NCBI RefSeq assembly: GCF_017562075.2
Contig: NC_054083.1
Span: 10,710,107 to 10,774,106, forward strand
Length of the DNA stretch: 64,000 nucleotides
Reading direction: 5' to 3'
Source: Anopheles merus
Taxonomy: Eukaryota; Arthropoda; Insecta; Diptera; Culicidae
Notes under the pieces: generated by a model
Seen by the model: the letters and a program-made list of their open reading frames with translations, nothing else
Told to the model about the DNA's origin: nothing
The model's database searches: none
In this document: positions 43,126 to 54,540 of the stretch, one piece after another
Layout: every line of letters starts with the position of its first letter
Numbering within the stretch: position 1 is the first letter of the stretch
Made by a program: the position numbers and the translations under genes

Positions 43126-44328
43126 TTAGTATAGAATTTTGAATTTATCGTATTCTGATGTGTTATCTTCTTGTGTGTTAGTAATTATGTATTCCTCCAC
43201 CATCATAGTGGGGGTTTTAGGTGTTTCATTAGTAACTTCTATGTATATAGAATCTGGTGATTCAGGTGAACTGATCGTTAGTGTGTCGCTTCTTATGGGT
43301 GTGTTTGTTTGTTCGTTGGGTGTAATCGTTTGATCGATTACGGTTGTCTGTTTATGTGTTTCTCTTGGAGTGGTGGGTTCGGATGTGTGTGTTTTGTTAT
43401 TTTCTGTGGTGTTTGTGTTGTTTGTATCATTGGTGGTATTTCGTGAATTTGTTTCTTCTGTCGAGTTTGTACTTACGCTTTTTGTTGCTGATTTTGTTCT
43501 TTGTGCATAGCATAGGTCTAATGTGTAGATTTTAGGGATTTCGGGACACTGTCGTCTACGTATACGTTTTGCTTCTCCGTATGTTATTTTGTTCACTGTG
43601 CGTATTTTACTGATCTCCATTTCGTCACAAAAAACAGGGCAGTTCCTGTGTAGCGTATTGTGGGCATCTCCACATGACACGCATTTTGTTCATACGCATG
43701 ACTCTTTGTGTTCCAGTTCACTGCAGTTTGCACATATTTTATCGCGCTGGCAAGATTTTTTTGTGTGGCCGAGTCTCATGCAGGTGGTGCACCGCATGGG
43801 TCTCGGAATGTATAGTTCCACTTTCAGTGGATACAGTCCGAAATCGACTGTACGTGGGATTCTTCCTGTTTTGAAGGTGACGATTGCTGTGCGAGTATTG
43901 CTCAACACATTGTTTATCTTTCTTTTTAATATAATCACCTCCGTTACCTTCTGTGTTTGAAGACCGTCCAATATTTCCCCTTCCGTAAGGAATTCGATAT
44001 CGGGGCATCGAATCACTCCTTTGCTACAATTTAAGGTGGGGTGTTCTGCCGTTTGAACTTGGATCTCTCCTCTGTGATCGGGGATCGATTTTATTTTTTT
44101 AATTTTCTCTGCTTGTTTCTGGTTGGCCACCTTGATCAGTAGCTTCCCGTCTTTCAAGCGACTGACCAGCATTGGTTTTCCGGAGATCGCATTTTCAATT
44201 ACCTTTGAGATCAAAAACGGGCTAACTCGGCTTAGATCTCTATCTCGGGTTGTGGATTCCATCACCATGAATACCTCATCCTCCATGATTTCTTTCTCAA
44301 ATCCTAGGATTTTATTCTTTTTCCCCAT
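43126..44328 (-). pseudogene. LINE ORF1 (gag-like, zinc knuckles), one nonsense codon
   Basis: The frame runs from ATG at 44328 to a TGA at 43690-43692 and continues in the same frame to 43126, so a single stop separates the two halves. The N-terminal half holds RNA-binding-like sequence and two C-X2-C-X4-H-X4-C knuckles (CTTCMRLGHTKKSC, then CANCSELEHKESC). A third knuckle-like CVSCGDAHNTLHRNC follows the stop. The tail is Thr/Asn/Ser-rich. Such proteins coat LINE RNA. The last residues end ...YDKFKILY at the ORF2 boundary. Confidence 0.8.
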
Positions 44329-44408
44329 TTTCCTTTTAGGTTCGCTTTGGAACTCTAAAATGTCGTAGTAGTTCCCGAGGGGAGTTCGATTGGTGCCAGA
44401 GCGCAGCC

Positions 44409-45188
44409 TTACTTGCAGTATTCAACAGGCATGGCGTGGTGTTGTTTAGATGTACGCAGTGTGGCCAGATTATTATGGCGGATTTCGGTAGGAGCGCCAA
44501 CATTTTATCTGTAGTTTTCGGTAGGTTAAAACTCGACACTCCATCTCACGAGAATATGCATCCTTTATCTAGGATATGGATTAGATTTGGTTCAGCAGTT
44601 ACACAAATGAAGGTCTTTCTGAAGTGACGATCTAAAAATTGTACTAGGAATTCTAAGCCAAAGAAGGACTAAGATGCAAATTTTCTTCTCAGTGGTGGCA
44701 AATTATTTTTCTAGGGCCTCCACGCGACCGCTTAGAGCCGCAGCAGTGCTCCATGGGATACGATTCTATCGTACGTGCTGTCATTTGATTTTCGCTGGAT
44801 TATTTAGACTGATTTGATTGTTTGGCTGAATATTACCGCAGGACTCCACACAGCATAACACGGAGCGCAACATAACAACTGACAGCTGCCAAACGCTTCA
44901 CAAAACGCTTGGGAAATGAGGTAAAGCGTTTCATTGACTATCGATCATCGCAGTAGGGGAGAAGGTGATGCACAAATAGCACTATTAACTGTTTTTTACA
45001 TTTAACAGTTTTGAACACACCGCCGACGTGTTCTTCCACTAAAAGATCATTAAGACAAAACTTTTTTTGTTCTTATTTATATCTTTTCACTGCAACAAAC
45101 GACAACACTTCGTAACACTAAATTGCTCTTAAATTACTGTTATGACAGACACAACTGCTCCAATGGGTAAATTAACAAAAGGCTGTCT
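44409..45188. other. No gene; repeat remnants
   Basis: A segment at about 44457-44515 (GTGGCCAGATTATTATGGC, then TTTCGGTAGGAGC) recurs at about 46049-46105, showing a further dispersed repeat. The remainder has no recognisable coding content. Confidence 0.45.
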
Positions 45189-45190
45189 TA

Positions 45191-45316
45191 CGGACGTCAC
45201 ACGAAGCGTAAACTAAATTTCAGCCATACAACCCTATAATCTTTTGACACGAAGTTTACGCTCTCCCATACAAATCAAGCGTAAACTTTTTGAGTTTACG
45301 CTTCGTGTGACGTCCG
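45191..45316. mobile_element. 126-bp TA-flanked MITE with internal third arm
   Basis: Termini CGGACGTCACACGAAGCG and its exact reverse complement, continuing into TAAACT, are flanked by TA (45189-45190, 45317-45318). Inside, ACACGAAGTTTACGCT and AGCGTAAACT repeat the arm motif again. The element is nearly all inverted repeat and would fold into a hairpin. Confidence 0.85.
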
Positions 45317-45377
45317 TATCTGACTGGGCGGCCTCCAAATCGTTGCGAGTTTCCCTCGCTGGTGACGTCGGTTTTAA

Positions 45378-45968
45378 CCCAAGCGCCACAGATTAAGCTT
45401 AAACGACTGGAAAATTGAATATCCATAGGAAAAAAATGAAAGCTTCACAGCTTCATTGGTTTGATCAATAGATGGCGTATTACAACTCATCATTATATTG
45501 CTATCCTTTTCTTGCAATGTGTTTCGACAAGTTTCATCTTATAATGACCTATATAGCCTTATAACTTTCTGAGCAAAAATCTATGTGAATGGTCGTGTGG
45601 TCGGATACGTGGGTATCAACACCAACGACCATAACTCAATTCTCACTTGCTTCAGTACTGGTGGTTTCCGTTGGAGTTTAGTAATTAAACAATTGTATCG
45701 CCGTTCTAGTTCTAGCGATGCATAACTTCAATGCGAAACCATACAACAGTACAGAGGAAATGAGAAAGCTCTCCTCCAAGCGATGAAGCTCAACTGGTTG
45801 GGGTATCCCACCAACAGAGAAGAGCGCCACCAGCTTTTTTGCTATTTTTAGAATGAATGAGTCGTTTGCCGTCTGCTAAACGAAGTCTTTCTATATTCCG
45901 TTTAGGTAGAGAACTTGAGTCGTTTAGAAGCCGTTTAGTGGTCGTTTAGTGGATTTGTGGCACTTGGG
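45378..45968 (-). mobile_element. MITE family with CCCAAGYGCCACA termini, copy 2
   Basis: It is the reverse-complement counterpart of 26982-27559 over its whole length, including the CTAAACG array (here about 45865-45955). The sequence GTGACGTCGGTTTT stands just left of it (45362-45375) and again shortly to the right (about 45976-45989), a 14-bp direct repeat that might reflect a target duplication or an older duplication. Confidence 0.78.
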
Positions 45969-46125
45969 AAGTACTTGTGACGTCGGTTTTGACGTTTTGC
46001 GACGGTTTTGCGACGGTGGCCGCCAAAAAGCTAGCCTTGACTTGCGGACCAGTGTGGCCAGATTATATTGGCAGATTTCGACAGGAGCACTGTTGAGAAC
46101 GCAACCATTTAATTTTAATCAATTA

Positions 46126-46489
46126 CAGGCGGTCCCCGAGATACACGGTACCTCTTATACGCGGATTCAGAGATACGCGGTTTCCTAAATTTGACAGTTC
46201 TTTGAGCAAATTGTACTGATTTGACACATATATTGTAAAATGTCAAATAATTTCTGTTTTGATCGGATGTAAAAAACTATTTCGAAAGGTTTAAAACTGT
46301 TATTTCATTCAGAATCATATCAAATAATTGATTAAGTGGCTAAAACCACCCCCTAGATGCAAATTAACACGAAAATTAGTGATATTTTGGCTAGAAATCA
46401 CGAGATTCGACTTACGCGGAAATTCGAGATACGCGGTTTTTTGCGGCCGTTTTCGGTCCCCATTAACCGTGTATCTCGGGGACCGCCTG
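46126..46489. mobile_element. pogo-like MITE, second copy (364 bp)
   Basis: The termini CAGGCGGTCCCCGAGATACA and its reverse complement are flanked by TA (46124-46125, 46490-46491). Internal sequence parallels the copy at 16272-16635 in inverted orientation (ACCTCTTATACGCGGATTC at the left end here, GTATCTCGAATTTCCGCG-like on the other side), with the same total length. Confidence 0.9.
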
Positions 46490-46724
46490 TATTATAATGA
46501 TCAGTTTCTTTTTAAACTTTAACCGCCAATGGTGAAATTCAATTTCGAATTTAAATGATTTTCTTTGACGAGCAATTCTCGGAATCCACACAACTGACAT
46601 TTTCTACTTATTATGAAATTTTAACGGATAAGAATTTGAATTTAAAACGCATGTAGCAATTTTCACGTGCCAGGCAAACAAACGTACATTTGCGCGATAA
46701 GTATAAAAAAAGCGATTCTTGAAA

Positions 46725-46796
46725 CAGCATCTCAAGCGCCTCAAATTAAGCTTAAACGACTGGAAAATCAAATATCTGTGATTTTCGGTAGGATAA
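46725..46796. repeat. Terminal fragment of the CCCAAGYGCCACA MITE family
   Basis: CTCAAGCGCCTCAAATTAAGCTTAAACGACTGG-type sequence matches the end seen at 45378 onward (AGCTTAAACGACTGGAAAAT). It is cut short where the next element begins at 46797. Confidence 0.6.
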
Positions 46797-47091
46797 GGGC
46801 CGTGTCTGTGCTTCATCGCACGTGCTGTCAAACGCTTTTTCGATTCATATTGCGATTATTTGACGATTTTTAATAGTTTAACGATTATGAAAAAATAGTT
46901 TGGGGTTGTTCGTTCAAAACACCACACAATCAGTTTGACAAATATCATCAGATGCGGCGTCCGACGAAATCAAAATTTTTTGATTCCGTCGTACGACGAA
47001 ATCGCACGTCCGACGTTATCTGTCAAATTCCATATAAAATTTTAACAGGACTTCCGATAAAATCGCATGCGATGGAGCACAGACACGGGCC
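46797..47091. mobile_element. Harbinger-like MITE with TAA duplication
   Basis: The 295-bp element starts GGGCCGTGTCTGTGCTTCAT and ends with the reverse complement of GGCCCGTGTCTGTGCTCCAT, with few mismatches. TAA stands on both sides (46794-46796, 47092-47094). GGGCC-type ends with TWA duplications are typical of PIF/Harbinger. It interrupts a repeat (TTTTCGGTAGGATAA on the left, TAAATCAAAAATCGGTAG on the right). Confidence 0.8.
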
Positions 47092-47302
47092 TAAATCAAA
47101 AATCGGTAGTTTTAGGGTGGTCATCTGTGAATCGGTAGGCATATAAAAAATTGGTAGGAATACAGATAAATCGGTATTTCTGGTCACTCTGGAAGTACGG
47201 AATGTTTTGGTAGCTGATAATAAATTTTTATTTCCTTTTCCCAGCAGTTCAGTGCGAACGGTGCCAGTGTCCCTATTCTACCTCGAATCCAATCCCATTA
47301 CC

Positions 47303-47864
47303 ATGTCGAAGCTTTACCACGGTGTCATCAATGTGGCCGATAAGTTTGTCCCCAACGCGTTGCGGCCCCTGTGGAACCACGCTGCTGGTAAGATTTGTTT
47401 ATCCAAAGCAATACGCAAGTTTATGTAACACTCGTGCGATTTGTGTTGATTTTTGGCACACTGCTAATTGATGCACTCCGTGCGGTTCCGTTCGTTTATT
47501 TACAGGACCGAAAACAGTTTTCTTCTGGGCGCCCGTCTTTAAATGGGTTCGTATGCGAAATGGCAGAGCTCGAAGCTTGTAGCAATTGTGCTGTGTTAGT
47601 CCATTTATTACTGTTACTCTACTTTCTTTGCAGGGCTTGGTCGTAGCCGGATTGAGTGACCTTCGACGTCCTGCGGACCAGCTGTCAGTTTCGCAGTCCG
47701 CTTCACTGGCGGCAACCGGAATAATTTGGTCGCGCTACTCGCTGGTGATCATTCCCAAAAATTGGGGTCTCTTCTCGGTGAACGTGTTCGTCGCCGGTAC
47801 GCAAGTACTGCAACTGTATCGCGCGTGGGACTTTTCGCGCAAGGCACCGAAAACCGCTTCCTAG
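47303..47864 (+). CDS. Mpc2: Mitochondrial pyruvate carrier subunit 2
   Basis: Three coding exons, 47303-47387, 47506-47546 and 47634-47864, join in matching phases (G|GTAAGA with TTTACAG|; TGG|GTTCGT with TTGCAG|) to give 118 residues, normal for this family. The hallmark order is present: LRPLWNHAAGPKTVFFWAP (about 21-38), KWGLVVAGLSDLRRPADQLS (about 41-60) and ATGIIWSRYSLVIIPKNW (about 69-86), then a third hydrophobic stretch. MPC2 pairs with MPC1 in the inner mitochondrial membrane to import pyruvate. The start sits in AATCCCATTACC-ATG, about 110 bp downstream of the last repeat remnant. An initiator-like TTCAGTGCG near 47247 may mark transcription start. Codon use is GC-rich, fitting a well-expressed gene. 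Confidence 0.94.
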
Positions 47865-49307
47865 ACGAATACGCAAGTGCGAATGCCGTACCTGCGGACT
47901 AATAACTCTATGTGAAAATCGGAGCAGTTTTTATAAAACGCTGCTATTTTTATAAACACTATATCTGAAACTGTACAGTCCAGGTTTGATGTAAATGATA
48001 TTAGAATGTGTACAGTATAAATATTTGCACAAAAGATAAAAACGATCTGTAGTAGAATCTCTTGCTTGGAAGGTTAACGCTTTATTAATGAAAGAACGAT
48101 TAACTATTTCATAAAAAAATCATCCTTAACATTAAATAATTTTATTATTGACTAGCTTCAATAAGATTAAAATGAACTTTTTTATTTTATTTTTGGTCGG
48201 AAAAGGGTTTAGACTTTTATCTCATAGCGTCTAAGTTTTACCAACCGTTATTGTGCATAATATTTACTTTGTATTTTTTTAATTGAAACAAGTCATAGTA
48301 GATCCGACTTGTTGATAGAGGAAAATAGGTGAATACAATTTTTCCTCTGAAAGCTGAAATTACAAATCAAAGAAATATGTTACATTGATCGCAGTTTTTA
48401 ATTTGTTCTTTGTTAAAACTTCCATGAAATCAATTTGAATTTAAAAAAAAAGTTAAAAAACAAATTGTTCATTTATTCTAAATGGCAACAAAAGCCTTCT
48501 TTCAAAAAACTTAATTGGAATTTCATATTTTGTACGTTTTTACGCAAACGTGTTCTATTTACTCCTGTGGAACCTGTATAAGAGGGAATCCGACCTTAAA
48601 TATTATATCCCTTTAAAACAAAAGACAAAAGCGTCTTTTGAATGTTTCAGAATCACTATTTATTTTTATTCATTTGAAACGGGTCGAAGTTTAAGTTCCA
48701 TAATAACAAAACAATACAATTTTCAAATTTGATATTACATTGATGATCATTATGGTCATCGCTAGCTTGAGCATCTCACTATATATAAAATCGAAAATCG
48801 CCACAATGACGTAAGAGTAACCATTCAGCGAGAGAGAGAGAAAGCAGTGAGAGCAGAGCTCTCTTAGCAACGCGCGTTGCTGCGAAAGGACTTCCTCCAT
48901 GCCACACTGCTAGCCCTTGGGTAATGAGGGCAATGGTTACTTAGATTTTTTGTTTACACAAACCGATTTGAAAATACATGGTATTGGATATAATGATTTT
49001 TGTTAAATAACTAAAGTTGCAAATTAGCCACCTGATCATAACGTGTCCCATCTCATACCCGTTCCCATATTAAATCAAGATATTCATGGCAATATTAAAA
49101 AAAAAAACATGTTTGAAAACTATGCAAAATAGCTTAATTGTGAAATGGTTGATATTCCAATTCATTGGATCGTTAATAAAGCCAACCATACTCATTATTG
49201 GTGCTTAAGCACCTCGAATACTACATACACCGTCGTCATCAGCAGATAAGTGTGGTACAGAATATCCTGTAAAACGGATTGCTATACCCAGGACGTCGAA
49301 CATGTAC
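47865..49307. other. Mpc2 3' region and AT-rich intergenic DNA
   Basis: No gene is seen. Variant polyadenylation hexamers occur (ATTAAA near 48133). The stretch is strongly AT-rich with no paired repeat ends found. Confidence 0.4.
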
Positions 49308-49320
49308 ACTCCCTCAAATC

Positions 49321-49507
49321 TTCTTCTATTTGGCGTAACGTCCTATGCGGACATGCCGTATAGTATAGGCTTTCGAGACTTAATTCATTACCACGTAGCC
49401 GGATCCTTGCTATGGGGGGACGGTCCATGGGCTTGAACCCATGACGGGCATGTTATTGAGTCGTTCGAGTTGATGACCACGTACCACGGGACCGCCCCAA
49501 ATCTACT
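49321..49507 (-). mobile_element. tRNA-related SINE with 13-bp target duplication
   Basis: On the minus strand it contains the B-box-like GGGTTCAAGCCC and body strings shared with the other copies (CAATAACATG, GGACCGTCC, AATTAAGTCTCGAAAGCC). The direct repeat ACTCCCTCAAATC lies at 49308-49320 and 49508-49520, as expected for LINE-mediated insertion. Confidence 0.85.
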
Positions 49508-49520
49508 ACTCCCTCAAATC

Positions 49521-51481
49521 TACTACTCCGCAATATTGGCTGAGTCGGGACAAGGAAAACGCATGACAATAAGAGGTGGATGTAGCCGAGAGACCCTAAG
49601 CGGCCATATGCTAAAAAGCCTTGCTGAAATTCCGAGCAAGAAAGCGGCGGATGTTGATGGCTTGAAAGTTAAAATTGAATTTGTAACGATTTGCTCGCGT
49701 GCGGGAAGAACTACTTATTTCAAGATGTCCTTCCGGAACAAAGCACTAAAGGGAGAGATGGTTCATTGCGCAACATGACTGCAACATACTGCGCGTTAGG
49801 TGAGACAACCGCACTGCATTCAGCCGGATCAGCATCAACAGCAGAATGATCCACAATGAAACTATGCTTACTGTAACGTGCCCAAGAGGGTTGAAAAGAT
49901 TCTGACTGTATCTATCAAGAGTGATGGCTATATCTACCATGTGATGCTATCACCGTACTATGGTGTTGATTAAGAACAACCACGTTATTATTAAGGACAC
50001 GTCAAATTAGAAGCAAAATCTGAAAAATGTGGGGCGGGAAGAGTAAATAAAGTAGTTTACAAGTAAACGCAAATTTAGTAAATTGATCAAGAAAGGCTAT
50101 AACAGTGTTGAACCATTCTTTTCTATAACAATATAGATCGGAATATTAGAACTACACATTTGGAATGGGTATATGAGGGTATATGTTCACTATTAAAATT
50201 TGATATTTGGCGCAACAATAACAATTGTCTCATACACAAATACAAATTCCATTCAATACTTCAAAACCAGTTTCAGGATAATAAAATGAAATTTTGACGG
50301 CGTTTTTGGAAACCTTTTTGAAATTTGTGACCGGGAAAATTTACATTGAAAATGTTCTAAGCATCTATTACTTATTACCTAACGTATGAAACATAAGTCG
50401 AAAAAAAGAGTAGAAATGGAATTCGAACCATGTGCGATGTGCGAAGCAAAAGTGAGCATTTCAAAAATCGTATGTTTTAAGTACGTAATTGGGATTGGAT
50501 CTAAACATGTTGTATATGTATTAGCGGCACCCTAATTTTTTAATCCACTGCACATCAATACGTTATTCAATGAACACGTTGTTGAGGATACTACTAAAAA
50601 TCAAATAATCAATAATAATAATCAAAAACCTATACATTTGTGTCAACAGAGGCATGGATCGTATCAGTTTGAAAATTACAAAATTGCGTTACTTGGCTCA
50701 AAAGTAGCCTCATCGATATTTAACGGTTCTGCAAAGTACAGTAATAACTGTCCAGGATGTTACAAGGTTAACACATTTGTCACCACAAATGCATTAACGC
50801 ATAAGAACAAATAGGAGTTATGGATGATGCAACGTGTAGAGTTTGAAAATGATTCGAAATTTGAGGCCATCCGGTAGATTTTACCGGGCCTTAACTAGTT
50901 AGCAATATATATAATATAAATATAAATAAATATAATATAAACATAAATATAAATAAATATAATATAACATAAGAATATAAATCCCAAATACCTGTATAGG
51001 CTGACATGGCCGGGTTGGTCGTGCCCACAAAAATTTAAAATTTTAATTTTAATTCAAATTATCTCAAATTAAATTTGGTTGTCTTTTCTTTATCCCGACA
51101 ATTGCTGAAGCAGAAGATGCTTACTATCTCCATGGAATAAAGAAAAATCCCCTGTGAAGGATTTTTTTTGAAAAAATAAATACATAAATACATGAACTAG
51201 ACAAAAGGAATGAAATAAAAATACAATAGGTAAAGGTTCTGATATTTATGAAAATGCTGCTCTTTGTATTGACTAGAATGATGTGACCCATGTTCAAACA
51301 TGTTCAGCATTTTGTATGTCTTCTTACATTATTTATTCAGTTTAAATTAATAGTTATTTTCACCACTTTATCATCCGTTTTTTAAATATAAATTATATAC
51401 TTAAAAATAGTTCTAACCCTAATTTAGCCAGCAATCACTGCTTTAAATACAAAAAATGTTGATAAAATACGTGTTAAAATG
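49521..51481. other. No gene; AT-rich DNA with a short tandem ATAAATATAATATAA array
   Basis: An AT tandem-like array sits at about 50905-50970. An open frame near 49560-49780 contains IPSKKAADVDGLKVKI, which faintly recalls the finger region of LINE reverse transcriptases, but I cannot support it further. Confidence 0.35.
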
Positions 51482-51489
51482 AACTAGAA

Positions 51490-51657
51490 CAAGGGGTTTT
51501 CAAACTACGGTCCGCGGGCAGCATGTGGCACTTGGGAGTCTATAATGCGGCCCTCGATGACTTTGATAAGGTTCAAATGATTAGTATATTGTGTTGACTA
51601 TTTTAACGTTATTTACGATGCAATGCGACCCGCAAACTGAAAGTCGGGACACCCCTT
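51490..51657. mobile_element. hAT-type MITE with perfect 8-bp target duplication
   Basis: The 168-bp element begins CAAGGGGTTTTCAAACT and ends AGTCGGGACACCCCTT. AACTAGAA flanks both sides exactly (51482-51489, 51658-51665). Internal GGTCCGCGGGC and GCGACCCGCAAACTG match the family at 7897-8131. Confidence 0.85.
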
Positions 51658-52699
51658 AACTAGAATATGCAAAAGATGTGGAAGAAAATTAGTCAAAAGT
51701 TGAATATAAAGTTGAGTTCCTTGAATGCCATTGTTATTGCCACTAAAGACGTGTCACCTTTGAGGTTATCCAGAAAGTCCACATTAAAAAATGGATAGGC
51801 ACGGTAGTCTATTTGATAGTTTCGTCGGTTCAGTTTTTAGTTGCGTTTAGTTGCTCACAGCTTTCTTATTCATAAGTATACGCGCGGAAAGATGGTGGCC
51901 CAGGTGATGGGGCCTTTTTGTGGCATTATGTAAAATAGAAAGCAGCTGTAAGGTATTGTAAAATAAATAATCAAAATATAAACTCTTTTGAAAGCACGAA
52001 TGAACTCAAATAGTAGCCATCAGTAGCCAAAGTATGTACAAATCATCTCATTAAAAAAAAAACGAATAAGACAACGATTTGGCGTCTTAGCGAAAATTAG
52101 TCTTAAAAATATACACCCTGAGCAAGCTTATATCACAAACCATCTTTTATATTCTTTCAATGAAATGTAAAAATCCAATGAAATAATCACTTTTGATCAT
52201 TGTTTCCCATTGCTTGATTCCGAACATCTATAGGAAATACACGCTAATCCGAAGCGTTACCGCGTTTCTTTCGTATACTACTCATTCTTCTTGAATTAGT
52301 TGATTAATAGACACTAAGTAAATTCTTATTTTTTTCATGCTACGGTAATAATATTATGATAAATATGACACACGCATCACCATTGGTGCTGTTTTTCAAC
52401 AAAATAAATCTTTAGTTCATTTCTTTCTTTTTGTCGCATCAAACTCCATTTGAAGTTACCCTTCACGAATGTATATTTGTTATCTTAAAGAGCATATCCC
52501 TTAAAACCGGGTGTATTGTCTGCTCATAATTAAAATATATCAGTTTGTATGGTTTGCACCTGCGATCTGCATAACGAGTGGCTCAGCTGCACGCAACAAC
52601 AACATAACACTGCTGAAACAAGCGAATGCTGCTTTGATTTCAACGGTGGGCGTGACTACACGATTGGTGGAACCAATCACAGCCACGAGGATGCTGTAC

Positions 52700-53009
52700 T
52701 TCCAAGATGGCTGACGAATCCTTTACAGCGAAAACTGTGGAAGGGATGATAGTGTCGCCGTGTTTGGTTATCTCATTCAGTGCTACTTTAGAATTCGGTT
52801 GACGTGGATGCAAGAAACAAGAGTTTAGCTAGAAACAACAGTGCAGTTGTGTGAAAAAAAGAACTTTATCTCCAAAAGGTTGAAGGACCTGTGGTACCAA
52901 TAAGTGTTGTGATTTAGTGCAATGTGTTCGTTTGATCAACAGTCAGCACATTAAAACGTTTGAAACATTGTGAATAGTGAAGATAAAAGGGACTGCATTT
53001 TAACGGCTG
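52700..53009 (+). promoter_or_regulatory. Candidate promoter and noncoding first exon of the bHLH gene
   Basis: After a GC-richer patch with a YY1/Pho-like CAAGATGGCTGAC (near 52703), an initiator-like TCATTCAGTGC occurs near 52770. About 240 bp without long frames follow, ending at a possible donor, GGCT|GTAAGC, near 53009. The first plausible downstream acceptor is the one at 56603 before the bHLH exon. This is inference only. Confidence 0.3.
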
Positions 53010-53866
53010 TAAGCATTGAAAAGTAATTAGCTATGATGACAATAAAGTGTGAATAATGGACTTTCCTGAAATGTTACTAAAACATGGACTGAATCAGGAT
53101 AATGATGGAAACTAGTTATTGAATGTGTTATTTGAATAATTATTCAACTCAACGTTGACTAAATATCTTCATTTTAATGTAGAAATGTTATATTGTAGTA
53201 CACATAGTGCTATGAATATTTTTTCCGATAGCACTAATGGTTATAGTTATGTGTTGTTAACATCCTTAAAAAGCGGATATTTTTTGTTGGAACTGCATTA
53301 CAGCTGTATTGTACGATTGTCTTACATAATAAGAATTTATCAAAAATTGCAATGTTGGAACAAAACACGCATTAACATTGTCGCTGAATGCGAGTGCATT
53401 TTTTCTATTTTTTTAATGATTAGAATCGTACCACGTATAGGCCAACGGATGATAAATTTGTGAGAATAATTACTAATTCAAACTGATTACTTATAAGAAG
53501 ACACACAGAATGATGTACATGTTTGTACATAGATCAAGTCATTCTCGCCAATATAAAGGGCAGCGTTTTCAAAAATATCATTAACCTATTTTTTCTTATT
53601 TCGTTCCTTTTGTCTAATTCATTTATTTATTTATTTATTTTTTTATTGTAGGAGTCAGAATCTAGACATTTTAAATTTTAAATAAAAAAACTAATAAATA
53701 GTAAATTTTCAAATAGGGATTTTTGTTTCCAAAATTGTAAATACAGTAGAATCTCAACTTTACGTCATTTCCTTCATGTAATTTCATTTCCAGAAATTTC
53801 ATGTAATCTCATTTCCTTTTTTTGTCTACCTAATGGTTTAACACAAAAATGCTTATAACTAGATTA

Positions 53867-54218
53867 CAGCCGGTCCCCGAGATATACTCTTATACGCGGA
53901 TTCGGAGATACCCGGTTTTCTTAATTTGACAGTTCAAAGAGCAAATTGTACTGATTTGACAAACCAATTGTAAATTTCCAAATAATTTCCGTTTTGATCG
54001 AATGTGGAAAACTGTTTCAAAAGGATTAAAACTGTTATACTCAGTCAGAATCAAATCAAATAATTAATTAAGTGTAGTCACAAACCACTAAAATTACACG
54101 AAAATTAGTGATATTTTGGCTGGAAATTACGAGATTCGACTTACGCGGAAATTCGAGATACGCGGTATTTTGCGGCTGTTTCCGTACCCCATTAACCGTG
54201 TATCGCGGGGACCGCCTG
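53867..54218. mobile_element. pogo-like MITE, third copy (352 bp, older)
   Basis: It starts CAGCCGGTCCCCGAGATATA and ends CGCGGGGACCGCCTG, with left TA intact (53865-53866) but right TA mutated to AA. Internal segments match the 364-bp copies (CTTATACGCGGATTCGGAGA, GATTCGACTTACGCGGAAAT). Mutations and indels suggest it is older than the other two. Confidence 0.85.
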
Positions 54219-54540
54219 AAAATTATGGTAGTAGGTGGAGCATAGATAGATGTACAGAGACGAGAAGAGGAAATGCAGAAAGGAACCTAAAGAAGGAGTA
54301 TACGGAGATCACTAGCTGGAACTAGCGTCGGCCGTAGCCTAGATGGAAATGACGCCAAATGAATACCATGATCGATTAATTGTGAAGAATAGACGGGGAT
54401 GTACATAAAAGACGATAGAGGAAAGGAGTGTAGGGATATCGGCTTCGTGGAATAAGATGGAAGCGATAAATGAGGATTGATCATGAGTACGACGTAGTTC
54501 GTGACTCAAGTCCAAGAATTCGGGAGGCGGACAGAATACG

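Larger units (their letters stand above)
39564..44380 (-). mobile_element. Near full-length, decayed I-clade-like non-LTR retrotransposon
   Basis: On the minus strand the order is gag-like ORF1 with CCHC knuckles, then an apurinic-type endonuclease, reverse transcriptase and RNase H. The RNase H domain excludes the Jockey clade and favours the I/Outcast/Loa group by general knowledge. Stops and frame changes make it non-coding today. The 5' end is near 44380 and the 3' end lies somewhere between 39563 and 38672. Confidence 0.85.
38575..44408. mobile_element. 25-bp inverted repeats with TTA duplications flanking a LINE (Harbinger-like MITE split by insertion)
   Basis: A perfect 25-bp repeat starting GGCTGCGCTCTGGCACC lies at 38575-38599, with its reverse complement at 44384-44408. 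TTA is directly outside both (38572-38574 and 44409-44411). A three-base TWA duplication plus GG-starting ends is typical of PIF/Harbinger elements. The interior is mostly a minus-strand LINE, so a small Harbinger-type element may have been split by LINE insertion. Confidence 0.55.

Noticed and set aside
49470..49778. 102-residue frame downstream of a SINE with a faint reverse-transcriptase look
   Set aside because: It starts inside the SINE and only the string IPSKKAADVDGLKVKI is suggestive; no further motif follows in frame.
52549..52749. 66-residue frame with GC-rich composition upstream of the bHLH gene
   Set aside because: It is short, has no recognisable domain and no donor in a compatible position. 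It more likely lies in promoter or leader DNA.
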